A stretch of 64,000 nucleotides of DNA from Lachnospiraceae bacterium (GTDB lineage: Bacteria; Bacillota; Clostridia; Lachnospirales; Lachnospiraceae): positions 102,192-166,191 of the forward strand of contig JAFWZV010000011.1 of assembly GCA_017517305.1 (NCBI GenBank), read 5' to 3'. The first letter of the stretch is position 1, and each line of letters begins with the position of its first letter. This document shows positions 31,128-40,141 of this stretch, piece by piece. The translations under genes were made by a program, and so were the position numbers. Under the pieces are notes generated by a model, which saw only the letters and a list, made by a program, of their open reading frames with translations, was not told where the DNA came from and ran no database searches.

Positions 31128-31842
31128 GCCTGATAAGAAGTGGTTTACTGTGGAGATATTTAAAGTGATAATGTGCTGCCTGGTAGTTGCAATTATATTC
31201 TATGACAGAATATTTGTTGCCCCATTGCTATTTCCCATGGGGGTATATATCTGGAAGAATGATAGAAAAAAATACAAGCGTTCAGTGGTATCGAAACTAA
31301 GTATGGAGTTTAAAGAATTCATTATTTTGATTTCGGGAGAGCTAAATGCCGGTTATTCCCTAGAGCAGGGGATAAGAAAGGCTTATGGGGACATAGTTAA
31401 GGATGACAGCTTTAGCATAATACCCAGGGAGCTTGCTTTGATAGTAAATGGCTTAGGGTTGAATAAGGATGTGGATGAGCTTCTTATGGAAATGGGGGAA
31501 CGATGTCAGCATAGAGACATTATAGAGTTTGCAAGATTGGTATCAACCGCCAAAAGGTTTGGTGGAAATATCAACACTATCATTCACAAAACTAAGAAAA
31601 AGCTGAATGAAAAAATAATTGTGGAACGAGAGATAGATACCATGGTGTCAGCCAAGAGCTTAGAGGGACATATTATGCTTTTGATGCCCTTTGGAATTGT
31701 ACTTTATATGAGACTGACAAATGGTGGTTACATAGAAAGCTTATATAACAGTGGTGTTGGAATATTGGTAGCTACTGTAGGACTTGTTATGGTGCTTGTA
31801 TGTGGCTTGACCATTAATAAAATAACGGAGATCGAGGTGTAA
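31108..31842 (+). CDS. Tad pilus inner-membrane protein TadB-like
   Basis: A 244-residue protein with the T2SSF fold: two N-terminal membrane segments (about 20-48), a cytoplasmic helical domain (FKEFIILISGELNAGYSLEQGI, then FARLVSTAKRFGGN) and two C-terminal membrane segments. ATG 31108 follows GAGGGGG within the end of tadA. It forms the platform with TadC. Confidence 0.9.
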   Translation: MEYYAYKPDKKWFTVEIFKVIMCCLVVAIIFYDRIFVAPLLFPMGVYIWKNDRKKYKRSVVSKLSMEFKEFIILISGELNAGYSLEQGIRKAYGDIVKDDSFSIIPRELALIVNGLGLNKDVDELLMEMGERCQHRDIIEFARLVSTAKRFGGNINTIIHKTKKKLNEKIIVEREIDTMVSAKSLEGHIMLLMPFGIVLYMRLTNGGYIESLYNSGVGILVATVGLVMVLVCGLTINKITEIEV

Positions 31843-31844
31843 AA

Positions 31845-33275
31845 ATGATTTGTATTAATGTGGTGATTATAATTGTTTCTGTAGTATTAGCCATACTTAG
31901 CAGAAAGCATTACAGCAAATATAAGGACAGAGAGGGACTTAGGGCAAGCTTTGTGGCTTTGATGCTAGGGATGGGGCATAGTGCTTGGACATTACTTAGT
32001 AATGTCGTGCCTCTAGAAGGACTAGAACATAAACTTGCCCTGCAACTAAGAAAAAATCAAATTGCATCCCCTGAGGGGATTAGCCGTATAACTGACAGAT
32101 TTATTGCAAGAAGTCTTGCTATAGGCCTAGGAGTTTTATTTACATCTAACATAATTGGACTGGGGAGTACCATTTTAAACCAATTCCTTGGGGATGAGGA
32201 AAATATTATTGAAAGAGAGGAATACGGGGGCGATGTAATAAAAGAGGAAATCTACTATGAGATGTCAGGTCAGGAGCAAACTATTGTGCTTAACGTTTCT
32301 CCTGTTAGATTATCAGAGTCGGAATTTTATGCCAAGGCCGATACGGTAGCGTCAGAGCTTGGAGAGGAGTATTTTGCTGAAGGAACAGTGATTTCTAAAG
32401 ATATGGAGCTACCATTATCTGACAGTCAGGGTGTATTTGCCATAAGCTGGGAGTCTATGAATCCTGAAATTTTGTCCTCTAGAGGGAGAATAGAAGCTCA
32501 GCTTCAGCAAATTCCTCAGGAAGCTTTTCTTAAGATGACTATATCATATTATGATTACAGTGCTACCTATGAGTTTAGTGTGCTGGTAGGTAAGCAGGAG
32601 AAGACTGCCGAGGAGCTTGTTAAGGAGGAGATATTTCAAAGCCTAAGTAACATAGAACAGGATACTGTAGAAGAAAGGGAATTTTTGATTCCTGATGAAG
32701 TAGGGGATGCGAAAATAAAGCTTGATAATAACAAGACAAAAAGTGGAAGTATATTAATGCTGGGTGTACTTATTGCAGTGATTACAATAGCAATTAGCAT
32801 AAGCAGACTTGTGGAGATAGGGCACAAAAGGGATGCTAAGCTTATGCAGGAATATCCCTTCTTTGTGGATAGTCTTTGGCTTTATATAGAGGCAGGCATG
32901 AACATAAAAAGGGCGATTAGTGAGTATGTAAATGCAGCAGAAAATGTGAATAGCTTATTGACGCAGGAGCTTAATTATACACTTAATCAGATAGATAACG
33001 GGGAAGCTGAGTATCAGTCCTACGAAGAGTTAGGAGCAAGGTTAAATTTACCTGTATATGTTAGCTTAATGCGTCATATAAGTCAGAACCTTCAGATGGG
33101 AACTAAGGATTTGAGGATGCTTATGGAAACGGAGGTTACCATTGCTTTAGAGGCAAAGAAGGAAGCTGCTAAAAAGCTGGGGGAGGAAGCTTCTACCAAG
33201 CTGGTGTTTCCTATGATAATTCTCCTAGTGGTGGTAATGATGATAATTATGACACCTGCATTTGTGGGATTTTAA
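31845..33275 (+). CDS. TadC-like platform protein with a large inserted extracytoplasmic domain
   Basis: A 476-residue protein. The C-terminal T2SSF domain (about residues 335-455; LWLYIEAGMNIKRAI, GARLNLPVYVSLM) and the last membrane helix identify it as TadC. It is far longer than usual because about 180 residues (118-300) lie between two membrane helices. Inside this insert, residues 183-215 (ISKDMELPLSDSQGVFAISW and following) resemble an atrophied bacterial Ig domain. The insert is expected outside the membrane. It follows TadB with three bases between. Confidence 0.87.
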   Translation: MICINVVIIIVSVVLAILSRKHYSKYKDREGLRASFVALMLGMGHSAWTLLSNVVPLEGLEHKLALQLRKNQIASPEGISRITDRFIARSLAIGLGVLFTSNIIGLGSTILNQFLGDEENIIEREEYGGDVIKEEIYYEMSGQEQTIVLNVSPVRLSESEFYAKADTVASELGEEYFAEGTVISKDMELPLSDSQGVFAISWESMNPEILSSRGRIEAQLQQIPQEAFLKMTISYYDYSATYEFSVLVGKQEKTAEELVKEEIFQSLSNIEQDTVEEREFLIPDEVGDAKIKLDNNKTKSGSILMLGVLIAVITIAISISRLVEIGHKRDAKLMQEYPFFVDSLWLYIEAGMNIKRAISEYVNAAENVNSLLTQELNYTLNQIDNGEAEYQSYEELGARLNLPVYVSLMRHISQNLQMGTKDLRMLMETEVTIALEAKKEAAKKLGEEASTKLVFPMIILLVVVMMIIMTPAFVGF

Positions 33276-33289
33276 GGGAGGTAGAAGAT

Positions 33290-33460
33290 ATGGAATTAAT
33301 GAAATCATTTGTTAAGTCTGAGGAAGCAATGGGAGTTGTGGAGATAATTCTAATCATCGTAGTGCTGATTTCTATGGTGGCTATATTTAAGGATGAGATA
33401 GAAGATTTGGTGGATGATATATGGGATTCTATAGAGAATAGTGCAGAAAAAATCTACTAG
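33290..33460 (+). CDS. Flp1-type type IVb pilin
   Basis: A 56-residue peptide: a short polar leader (MELMKSFVKSEEAMG), a hydrophobic helix beginning VVEIILIIVVLISMVAIF, and an acidic tail. This matches the Flp1 pilins of Gram-positive Tad loci, including the Gly before the helix where the peptidase cuts and the Glu near the start of the mature protein. The ribosome site is GGGAGG. Its place between tadC and the DUF5702 gene supports the call. It is the presumed main subunit of the pilus. Confidence 0.85.
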   Translation: MELMKSFVKSEEAMGVVEIILIIVVLISMVAIFKDEIEDLVDDIWDSIENSAEKIY

Positions 33461-33500
33461 CTTGTATCTGGTATGAAGAAAAAACAAAGGAGAGGAGAGC

Positions 33501-34889
33501 ATGAAAAATAAGGGAAGCGTCACAATATTTTGTTGTCTTATGATTACGGCAATGGTGCTTCTGGGACTGTCTGCTTTAAGAGCGGTTAGTCACCATCTTG
33601 CCAAGGCAAAAGGGGCGGTGGCAGTAAGGTCTGCTATGTCTGGTGTTAATGCAGGCTATAACAGCTATATCTTCGAGAATTATCATATTCTCCTCTTTGA
33701 TAAGTATTGTGGTGGTCGTGGTGAGGCTTATTTGGAGGAACAATTAATTAGAGATATTCAATATAATTTGGGGGATGGTTTTCAGGTTTGTCAGGTTGGA
33801 GTAAGCGATTATGAATTGCTTTTGGAGAATGATTGTCAGGCATTTAAGGAACAGATAAAAGAGTATTGTGGATATGCACTTATTGAGTCTGGTGCTAATA
33901 GTATCCTGGAGTCTACAGGAGGACAGGATGGAACAGTATCGGAATATGTATATCAGGATATTGAGGCGGCTGAGGAAAATGAAGAAATTATACCAGATAT
34001 TCCCGGAGGTGATGTGGAGGATCCCAGGGACTTTACAGAAAACCTAACTGAGGATGGTATTTTGGCTATAGTGGCTCCTGAGGATTTGACGATAAGTAGC
34101 GAAATTGTAGAGCTGTATGGAGTTCCTTCCTTGGAGAATAAAAAATTCAAGCTTCTTAATTATGAGATAGATAATGATTTTGATGACATGGATGTTCTAA
34201 GGGAGGATATTGGCAAGTACGATTCCTGGAAGGACAGCCTTATCAGTGGAGGAGCGGGAGTGGCATATGCTTCTGCAGTGTTTAACTGTGCCACAAAACA
34301 GCTTCAGGAGGATACAGTTTTTAACTTTGAATTAGAGTACATAATATGTGGCATGGATTCTGACAAAAGTAATTTAAAGGGAACCGTAAATAGGATTATA
34401 GGCATTAGACTTCCCGTAAATTATGCCTACCTGGTGTCTGATGCAGCTAAGATGGGAGAGATTGCAAAGCTATCAGTGCCACTATCTATGGCAACAATGG
34501 TTCCAGAGCCCATACTAAGATATTTAATTGCTGGGTGTTGGGCATATGTAGAAGCCATTTTTGATGTAAGGTGCCTTTTAGAAGGCCAAAGTATGGATTT
34601 TCTAAAGAACAGTACTAACTGGAAAACAGATCTTTACGATTTGGAAAGTAGTGTAAATTTGGAAGGTCAGGAGTCTGAGTCAGGACTATGCTATAAAGAC
34701 TACCTGCTCATATTGTTGTCTATGAACATGGAGGATAATTATTACAGAATGTTGGATGTGATTGAGTTAAATACCAAAAAACAATATCCAAATTTTGATA
34801 TGAATAATGCATCTGTAGGATTCTCTGCAGATGTACACATTTCTTATGATGGCAAAGATTATTATTACAGTAAAACCGTAGGGTATTAG
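33501..34889 (+). CDS. DUF5702 domain-containing pseudopilin-like protein
   Basis: A 462-residue protein with an N-terminal prepilin-like segment (KNKGSVTIFCCLMITAMVLL) and a large extracytoplasmic domain. The alignment of SVTIF, HLAKAKGAVAVRSAMSGVNA and YGVPSLEN matches the DUF5702 proteins found in Tad loci of Clostridia. It is probably a minor or tip component. The start follows GGAGAGG. A long hairpin separates it from the next gene. Confidence 0.83.
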   Translation: MKNKGSVTIFCCLMITAMVLLGLSALRAVSHHLAKAKGAVAVRSAMSGVNAGYNSYIFENYHILLFDKYCGGRGEAYLEEQLIRDIQYNLGDGFQVCQVGVSDYELLLENDCQAFKEQIKEYCGYALIESGANSILESTGGQDGTVSEYVYQDIEAAEENEEIIPDIPGGDVEDPRDFTENLTEDGILAIVAPEDLTISSEIVELYGVPSLENKKFKLLNYEIDNDFDDMDVLREDIGKYDSWKDSLISGGAGVAYASAVFNCATKQLQEDTVFNFELEYIICGMDSDKSNLKGTVNRIIGIRLPVNYAYLVSDAAKMGEIAKLSVPLSMATMVPEPILRYLIAGCWAYVEAIFDVRCLLEGQSMDFLKNSTNWKTDLYDLESSVNLEGQESESGLCYKDYLLILLSMNMEDNYYRMLDVIELNTKKQYPNFDMNNASVGFSADVHISYDGKDYYYSKTVGY

Positions 34890-34908
34890 TAGTTGATTAA
34901 TGTCTGCT

Positions 34909-34991
34909 GCCCTTAAGGTTTTCTATCCGTCCAATTATCATCGCAAATCCTCTCCAAAGGGCGCAAAGCACGGGTAGAAAGTCTTAAGGGC
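34909..34991 (+). other. Long hairpin within the Tad operon
   Basis: GCCCTTAAG (34909-34917) pairs perfectly with 34983-34991. Directly inside, 34920-34930 pairs with 34970-34980 (11 bp, one wobble), leaving a 39-base loop. There is no T run, so it is more likely an RNA stability or processing structure than a terminator. It fills the 139-base gap between the DUF5702 and TadE genes. Confidence 0.65.
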
Positions 34992-35028
34992 TGTAGAAGC
35001 TAAGGAAGTATTAAGTTGGTGATTAGAT

Positions 35029-35763
35029 ATGAGAAATGATAATAGGGGAAGCGCAACTATAGAGGCATCTCTTGCTCTTCCAATATTTATATTTGCGGTG
35101 CTTGTTATGTTTCATGGAATAAGGCTTAGGATGGCGGAAGCAATTATTTATGAGGCAGCAGCTGAAACTGTGGAATATATGGCAGAGCTATCATATATAA
35201 CAGAATGTAATTACGGGGTGCCTGCTGTAAAGCTAAAGCAATACATAGATGACAAAAAGCTTGTAGAAGACTATGTTGTAGGCGGTGTAGATGGTGTCAG
35301 CTTTTGGGGAAGCACATACCTTGATGAGGAAGGTTACGTGTGTTTAAGGGTTAATTATAGTGTGGGTATAGATGTGCCCATAATAGGAGATTTGTCTGGC
35401 AAAAGGGAATATGTAATTAGACAGAGAGCCTATATTGGTGATGGGGATAAGGATCAAGGAGATGAGCTATCTCCAGAGGAAATATACGTGTATATTACAG
35501 ATAATAGGGAAGTATATCACCTTTCAAGAGGATGCAGTCACTTGGATTTATCTATAACACCTATGTCTAAGAAGCAGGCCAAGATGGAAGGCTATTCGTC
35601 ATGCCAATTCTGTGGACAGAACGTTAAGGAAGCGGTATTGGTTACCAATCAGGGGGATAGATACCATAGTTATCCTGACTGCTTGGGTATAAAAAGAACC
35701 GTTTATAGAGTTAAAAAATCTCAGGTAGAGGGATTGGGGGCGTGCGAAAGATGCGGATATTAG
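35029..35763 (+). CDS. TadE-like pseudopilin with tandem Cys/His motifs
   Basis: A 244-residue protein. The N-terminus (RGSATIEASLALPIFIFAVL) is a TadE-type prepilin helix. The C-terminal 85 residues hold two copies of a pattern: His164, Cys169, His171, Cys192, Cys195 and then His213, Cys218, Cys239, Cys242, each ending in C-x2-C (CQFC, CERC). They resemble small metal-binding or disulfide modules and would lie outside the membrane. TadE proteins are minor pilins. It overlaps the next gene slightly. Confidence 0.84.
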   Translation: MRNDNRGSATIEASLALPIFIFAVLVMFHGIRLRMAEAIIYEAAAETVEYMAELSYITECNYGVPAVKLKQYIDDKKLVEDYVVGGVDGVSFWGSTYLDEEGYVCLRVNYSVGIDVPIIGDLSGKREYVIRQRAYIGDGDKDQGDELSPEEIYVYITDNREVYHLSRGCSHLDLSITPMSKKQAKMEGYSSCQFCGQNVKEAVLVTNQGDRYHSYPDCLGIKRTVYRVKKSQVEGLGACERCGY

Positions 35764-36059
35764 ACATTCATAACAGGGGGAGTATTACTATTGAAATGTG
35801 CTTCGTTATGCCTATAGTAATTGGAATAATAATGATGCTTATAAATATGATGCTAAAAGGCGTGGAGGAGGGAACCATTCTAGGGAATAGTCAGATGAAG
35901 GTCTATGAATATAGTGATTTATATGTAACGCAACACAGCGATGGGGATATATATGTAGAAGCAGATTTTATTTTCTCTACAGGCTGTAAACGGGAATGGA
36001 GGGTTTGTACTGACAGACTAAGGAGGTGGCAGTTATATGGAGATGTATTATGTGAGTAA
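35751..36059 (+). CDS. Second TadE/TadG-like minor pseudopilin
   Basis: A 102-residue protein with a TadE-type start (NRGSITIEMCFVMPIVIGII) and a short extracytoplasmic part. ATG 35751 is ten bases after GGGGG; GTG 35742 is too close to it. It overlaps both neighbours, which points to translational coupling within the Tad operon. Confidence 0.75.
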   Translation: MRILDIHNRGSITIEMCFVMPIVIGIIMMLINMMLKGVEEGTILGNSQMKVYEYSDLYVTQHSDGDIYVEADFIFSTGCKREWRVCTDRLRRWQLYGDVLCE

Positions 36060-36984
36060 GGGGATAAATAACTACATACAGGTTAATGGAGAACAAGATT
36101 TAATGGAAAAATCATCTCCACAATGCTATCGCTTAAAGATGATAGAAAATAATGACATAGCAGGTATTATTAGACCTGTATGCATAGAGATAGATGGAAG
36201 GCTAACCCTCAAATACAACACATGCTCCTGTTACGTTTTGGATAGATTGTTCCTTAAATTCAGACCAGATGGAGGCTTTCTTAAAATAATAATGAGTCAG
36301 CTGGAGGGATTACTTTATAGGCTGCGAGAGTATTTGCTTGAGCCAGATGATGTGGTTCTAAAGCCTGAGTATATGTTTTACAACTGGAGTGAAAAATCCT
36401 TGCGACTTATATATATTCCCGGCTATGGGATAAGTATTAAAACCCAGTTAAAGAGCTTTTTAGAGTACATAATGAAAATATTTGACCATAGGGATGAAGA
36501 GGGCGTTAAGTATATGTATGGAATGTATGATTTAATCTGTGAGGATACATTTTCCATAGATGACTTTAAATATAGTTTAGAGAGTAATTATAAAGCTGTG
36601 GTTGATAAGGGAGAGTGTAATACTACACAGGGTGAATCCACACAAACTATATCAAAAGAAATCATGCAACAACAAAATGACAAGACAATAACCAAATTGG
36701 TACCACTTACCAGTGGGGCATTGAAGGAAATTGTGGTGTCAAAATACGACGAAATGATATTAGTGGGTCGAGGAAAGAGGGAGACGGATTATAGAATTCC
36801 CACCACACAAATTAGCAGAGTTCATGCTTGCATATACCTTAGGAGTAATGGAATATTTGTAGAGGATAGGGAGTCTACTAACGGTACGTTTATTAATTCG
36901 GTCAGGCTAGAACCTTTAAAACAAGAGCAAATAAGAGTGGGGGATTTGGTGAATTTTGCAAATGAAGAGTTTTTTGTTGTTTAA
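36037..36984 (+). CDS. FHA domain protein with DUF6382-like N-terminus, Tad-associated
   Basis: A 315-residue protein. Residues 1-190 resemble the N-terminal region of the FHA proteins at 49715 and 51294. The C-terminal FHA domain (about 235-315) has the canonical phosphothreonine-binding residues: Gly-Arg in LVGRGKRETDY, Ser-Arg-His in ISRVHACI and STNGT. It is the last gene of the Tad operon, starting after AGGAGG inside the preceding gene. It likely brings pilus assembly under Ser/Thr kinase control. Confidence 0.86.
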   Translation: MEMYYVSKGINNYIQVNGEQDLMEKSSPQCYRLKMIENNDIAGIIRPVCIEIDGRLTLKYNTCSCYVLDRLFLKFRPDGGFLKIIMSQLEGLLYRLREYLLEPDDVVLKPEYMFYNWSEKSLRLIYIPGYGISIKTQLKSFLEYIMKIFDHRDEEGVKYMYGMYDLICEDTFSIDDFKYSLESNYKAVVDKGECNTTQGESTQTISKEIMQQQNDKTITKLVPLTSGALKEIVVSKYDEMILVGRGKRETDYRIPTTQISRVHACIYLRSNGIFVEDRESTNGTFINSVRLEPLKQEQIRVGDLVNFANEEFFVV

Positions 36985-37009
36985 AACGAAAAAACATATT
37001 AATTAGGAC

Positions 37010-37039
37010 TTTACAACGATATAATAAATCCGCTATAAT
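37010..37039 (+). promoter_or_regulatory. Promoter of the small gene at 37070
   Basis: TTTACA (37010-37015) and a perfect TATAAT (37034-37039), 18 bases apart. The predicted transcription start near 37046 makes the first in-frame ATG (37052) unlikely as the start codon. Confidence 0.6.
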
Positions 37040-37069
37040 ATTGGTATCAATATGAAGGGCGGTGGAAGG

Positions 37070-37249
37070 ATGGAAGGTATGACAGATAAGGAATTAGTTA
37101 CTATAACAATTGATAGCTATATGGCATTACAGCGAATCAAAAAGGCCAATGCAGGTATATCAAACGATGAGCTTGAGTATCAAATTAAAGGCATTGAAGC
37201 AAAGTTGTCAGCATTAGGAGTTAATGTAAAGGATTTAACCTTAGAATAG
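37070..37249 (+). CDS. Small cytoplasmic protein of unknown function
   Basis: About 59 residues, soluble and mostly helical, with KAGISNDELEYQIKGIEAKL-like heptads near the middle. I do not recognise it. The start may be ATG 37070 or ATG 37079; the latter has better spacing from GGAAGG (37064-37069). It has its own promoter and is followed by a terminator, so it is a single-gene unit. Confidence 0.6.
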   Translation: MEGMTDKELVTITIDSYMALQRIKKANAGISNDELEYQIKGIEAKLSALGVNVKDLTLE

Positions 37250-37303
37250 AAAAGAAAAAATATAATACATAACATAAACAGTTAATATAAGGCTGGATTA
37301 AGG

Positions 37304-37338
37304 TCAGCATCAACAATATGGTTGATGCTGATTTTTTG
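37304..37338 (+). terminator. Intrinsic terminator after the small gene
   Basis: TCAGCATCAAC pairs perfectly with GTTGATGCTGA across a six-base loop, followed by TTTTTT. Confidence 0.9.
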
Positions 37339-37415
37339 TTGTATTTACCCCATATTTTTGGTATAGTATTGGTTAGGTGTAGAGTTAAAAAATTTACTTA
37401 ACAGAGGTGAATAAA

Positions 37416-38426
37416 TTGAAGGTTAATGTATACTACGGAGGAAGAGGTTTATTAGAGGATCCTACCTTGTTTGTAATTGACAGAATCATTCAGGTTCTCG
37501 AGGAGCTTCGTGTTAATGTTACAAGATATAATATGTATGAGGATAAGGCTGGTATAGCGACTCTTCCAAATACTCTAAAGGATTGTGATGGTGTAATACT
37601 TGCTGCTAGCGTAGAGTGGTTTGGAATTGGTGGATATATGCAGCAGTTTCTTGATATGTGTTGGTTGTATGGAGATAAAGAGAAAATCAAGGAAATATAT
37701 ATGATGCCGGTTGTGGTAGCTACTGCATATGGTGAGCAGGACGGGGAGATATCTCTTAGAAAAGCATGGGATGTATTAGGTGGAATATCAGTTCCAGGCC
37801 TTGCGACCTATGTAGAAAGTCATGAGGTACTAGAGAGAAATTCTGCTTATTTGGCATATATTGAGAAGCTGGCAGAGGATTTCTATAGATGGATTAATAA
37901 GAAACAGCTTAAGCTTCCTACAAGTAGTACAGCTGTTAAGAATAACATGATTAAGACTAAGAGCATTAACCTCACCCCTCAGGAAAGCGAGCAGCTGTCT
38001 AAATTTGTGGCAGATGATGGATATGTAAAGAAGCAGAAGGAGGACATAGAGGAGCTTGCAGCTATGTTCAAACAGATGCTGGGCGGTGATGAGCCTAAGG
38101 AGGAAACTACTTATGAGGATGATATAGTGGAAGCCTTCTTCAAGAATTACTATCCAGAGAAGGATTTTACAGCCTCATATGTTATGATGATTCCTGACCT
38201 TGGGAAGAATCTTATCGTTAAGGTGGGCAAGGAGCTTACCTGTGAATATGGTGAGGACTGTGATGCAGATGTTAAGCTTAAGGCAGACAGTGACCTTATG
38301 AGAAAGATAGTATCTGGCAAGGAGACCTTCCAGAAGGGATTTATGTCAGGTGAGATTACTGCGAAGGGTAACTTTAAAACCCTTAGAATGTTAGATCAGA
38401 TATTTAGATTCAGATATGGCAAATAA
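37416..38426 (+). CDS. Flavodoxin-like reductase fused to an SCP2 sterol-carrier domain
   Basis: A 336-residue protein with two parts. Residues 1-165 look like an NAD(P)H-dependent FMN reductase or flavodoxin fold (VNVYYGGRGLLED, then DGVILAASVEWFGIGGYMQQ). Residues 230-336 resemble an SCP2 lipid-carrier domain (DADVKLKADSDLMRKIVSGK, MSGEITAKGNFKTL). TTG 37416 is preferred to GTG 37407, which lies within the ribosome site. The fusion suggests a redox reaction on a hydrophobic substrate; none can be named. Confidence 0.78.
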   Translation: MKVNVYYGGRGLLEDPTLFVIDRIIQVLEELRVNVTRYNMYEDKAGIATLPNTLKDCDGVILAASVEWFGIGGYMQQFLDMCWLYGDKEKIKEIYMMPVVVATAYGEQDGEISLRKAWDVLGGISVPGLATYVESHEVLERNSAYLAYIEKLAEDFYRWINKKQLKLPTSSTAVKNNMIKTKSINLTPQESEQLSKFVADDGYVKKQKEDIEELAAMFKQMLGGDEPKEETTYEDDIVEAFFKNYYPEKDFTASYVMMIPDLGKNLIVKVGKELTCEYGEDCDADVKLKADSDLMRKIVSGKETFQKGFMSGEITAKGNFKTLRMLDQIFRFRYGK

Positions 38427-38458
38427 TTAATTTTAGATATAGAGAGCGAGGTAGCCAT

Positions 38459-40123
38459 ATGTCATACGTGGCATTATACCGAAAGTGGCGTCCTGATGAA
38501 TTTCAGGAGGTTAAGGGACAGGAGCATATTGTTACCACCCTTAAGAATCAGATAAAACATAATAGAGTGGGCCATGCCTATTTGTTCTGCGGTACAAGAG
38601 GAACAGGTAAGACTACTATAGCAAGACTTATTGCCAAGGCGGTCAACTGTGAGAACCCTGTAGACGGAAGCCCATGTAATGAGTGTGAGAGCTGTAAGGC
38701 AATAGCTGCCGGAGCATCCATGAATGTTATAGAGATTGATGCGGCATCTAACAATGGTGTAGATAGTGTAAGACAGATTAATGATGCGGTGAGATATTCA
38801 CCCTCAGCAGGAAAATATTTGGTGTATATAATCGACGAGGTTCATATGCTTACTAATGCTGCTTACAATGCGCTTCTTAAGACCTTAGAGGAACCACCAG
38901 AATATGTAAAATTTATTCTGGCAACTACGGATGTTCAGACTATACCAGTTACAGTATTGTCCAGATGTCAGCGATACGATTTTAAGAGAATATCCCTTGA
39001 AATCATTGCAGATAGATTGGAGGAGCTGCTTAAGAGAGAAGGAATACCTGCTACCAGAGAGGCTATTAATTACGTGGCTAAGGCGGCAGATGGTTCAATG
39101 AGAGATGCCTTAAGTATTTTGGATCAGTGTATAGCCTTTAATCTTGGAGAGGAAGTAACCTATGACAAGGTACTTGAAATAGTAGGTTCTGTAGATTTAG
39201 ATATATACCTTAACTTATTTAACTGTGTTAAGGGAAGGGATACCAAGGGAGCCTTGACGGTGGTTAATGACGCAGTCTGGGCTGGTAAGGATTTATCCCT
39301 ATTTGTAAATGAGTTCACTGCATTTATGAGAGATTTACTTATGCTGAAATTCAATTCTCAGGCAACAGTGGATGTGACAAAGGAGAACCTGCCAAGACTT
39401 ATAGAAGCAGGTGCTGATGTAGAAGATGAAAAGCTAATTAGCTTTATCAATATAATGCAGGATACTGCAGGAAAGATAAAATATGCTTCCACTAAGAGAA
39501 TAGTCCTCGAGGTGGCAATAATTAAGCTATGTACTCCTCAGATGAGGCAGGATGACTCGGCTCTTAAGGAGAGACTTTTAGATATAGAAGCCAGATTAGA
39601 GCAGGGAGTAGCCGGTGGAGAAAAGGTTGTTTATGTAACTGCTCAGGAGCTTCCTGAAGGGACTGTTCCACAGCAAGTGTCGGTGCAACAAAGTGCTCCT
39701 GTGGTGTCAAGTGCTACTGATAATCCTGAGCTTGAACAGGAAATCATTAAAAACATAAATGAGAATTACAAGGAAGCAGAGCTTCTGGAGCTTAAGCAGA
39801 TATGTAAGGCTTGGGTTTTGGTGAAGCAAGAGGTAATTAAGCCTGTAAGAGAATTCTTAAGCCTTGCTAGTGTTGTGCCATCTAAGACAGCACCAAGCAC
39901 CATAGATATATTTTTGGAGGATATTCCTGAGAATGAACTAGCTTTGGGATATTTTAATGACAAGGAAAATGTAGAGGATTTAGAGAAGAAAATTGCGGCT
40001 GTTACAGAGAGAGATGTACACGTAGTGTTCAAGAAAACCGGTCGGAGAGAGATGCAATCTGACAATATTAGAAAGTGGGATTTGTCAAAAATTAATTTTG
40101 ATAACATAGAATATAAAAAATAG
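38459..40123 (+). CDS. dnaX: DNA polymerase III subunits gamma/tau
   Basis: A 554-residue clamp-loader ATPase. Walker A is GTRGTGKT (residues 45-52), the zinc cysteines are Cys64, Cys73, Cys76 and Cys79, Walker B is YIIDEVHML and the SRC motif is LSRCQRYDF. The C-terminal 170 residues are the tau-type tail. It begins the dnaX-ybaB-recR replication and repair cluster, which is strongly conserved in bacteria. Confidence 0.98.
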   Translation: MSYVALYRKWRPDEFQEVKGQEHIVTTLKNQIKHNRVGHAYLFCGTRGTGKTTIARLIAKAVNCENPVDGSPCNECESCKAIAAGASMNVIEIDAASNNGVDSVRQINDAVRYSPSAGKYLVYIIDEVHMLTNAAYNALLKTLEEPPEYVKFILATTDVQTIPVTVLSRCQRYDFKRISLEIIADRLEELLKREGIPATREAINYVAKAADGSMRDALSILDQCIAFNLGEEVTYDKVLEIVGSVDLDIYLNLFNCVKGRDTKGALTVVNDAVWAGKDLSLFVNEFTAFMRDLLMLKFNSQATVDVTKENLPRLIEAGADVEDEKLISFINIMQDTAGKIKYASTKRIVLEVAIIKLCTPQMRQDDSALKERLLDIEARLEQGVAGGEKVVYVTAQELPEGTVPQQVSVQQSAPVVSSATDNPELEQEIIKNINENYKEAELLELKQICKAWVLVKQEVIKPVREFLSLASVVPSKTAPSTIDIFLEDIPENELALGYFNDKENVEDLEKKIAAVTERDVHVVFKKTGRREMQSDNIRKWDLSKINFDNIEYKK

Positions 40124-40141
40124 AAATAGGAGGATTAAAAA

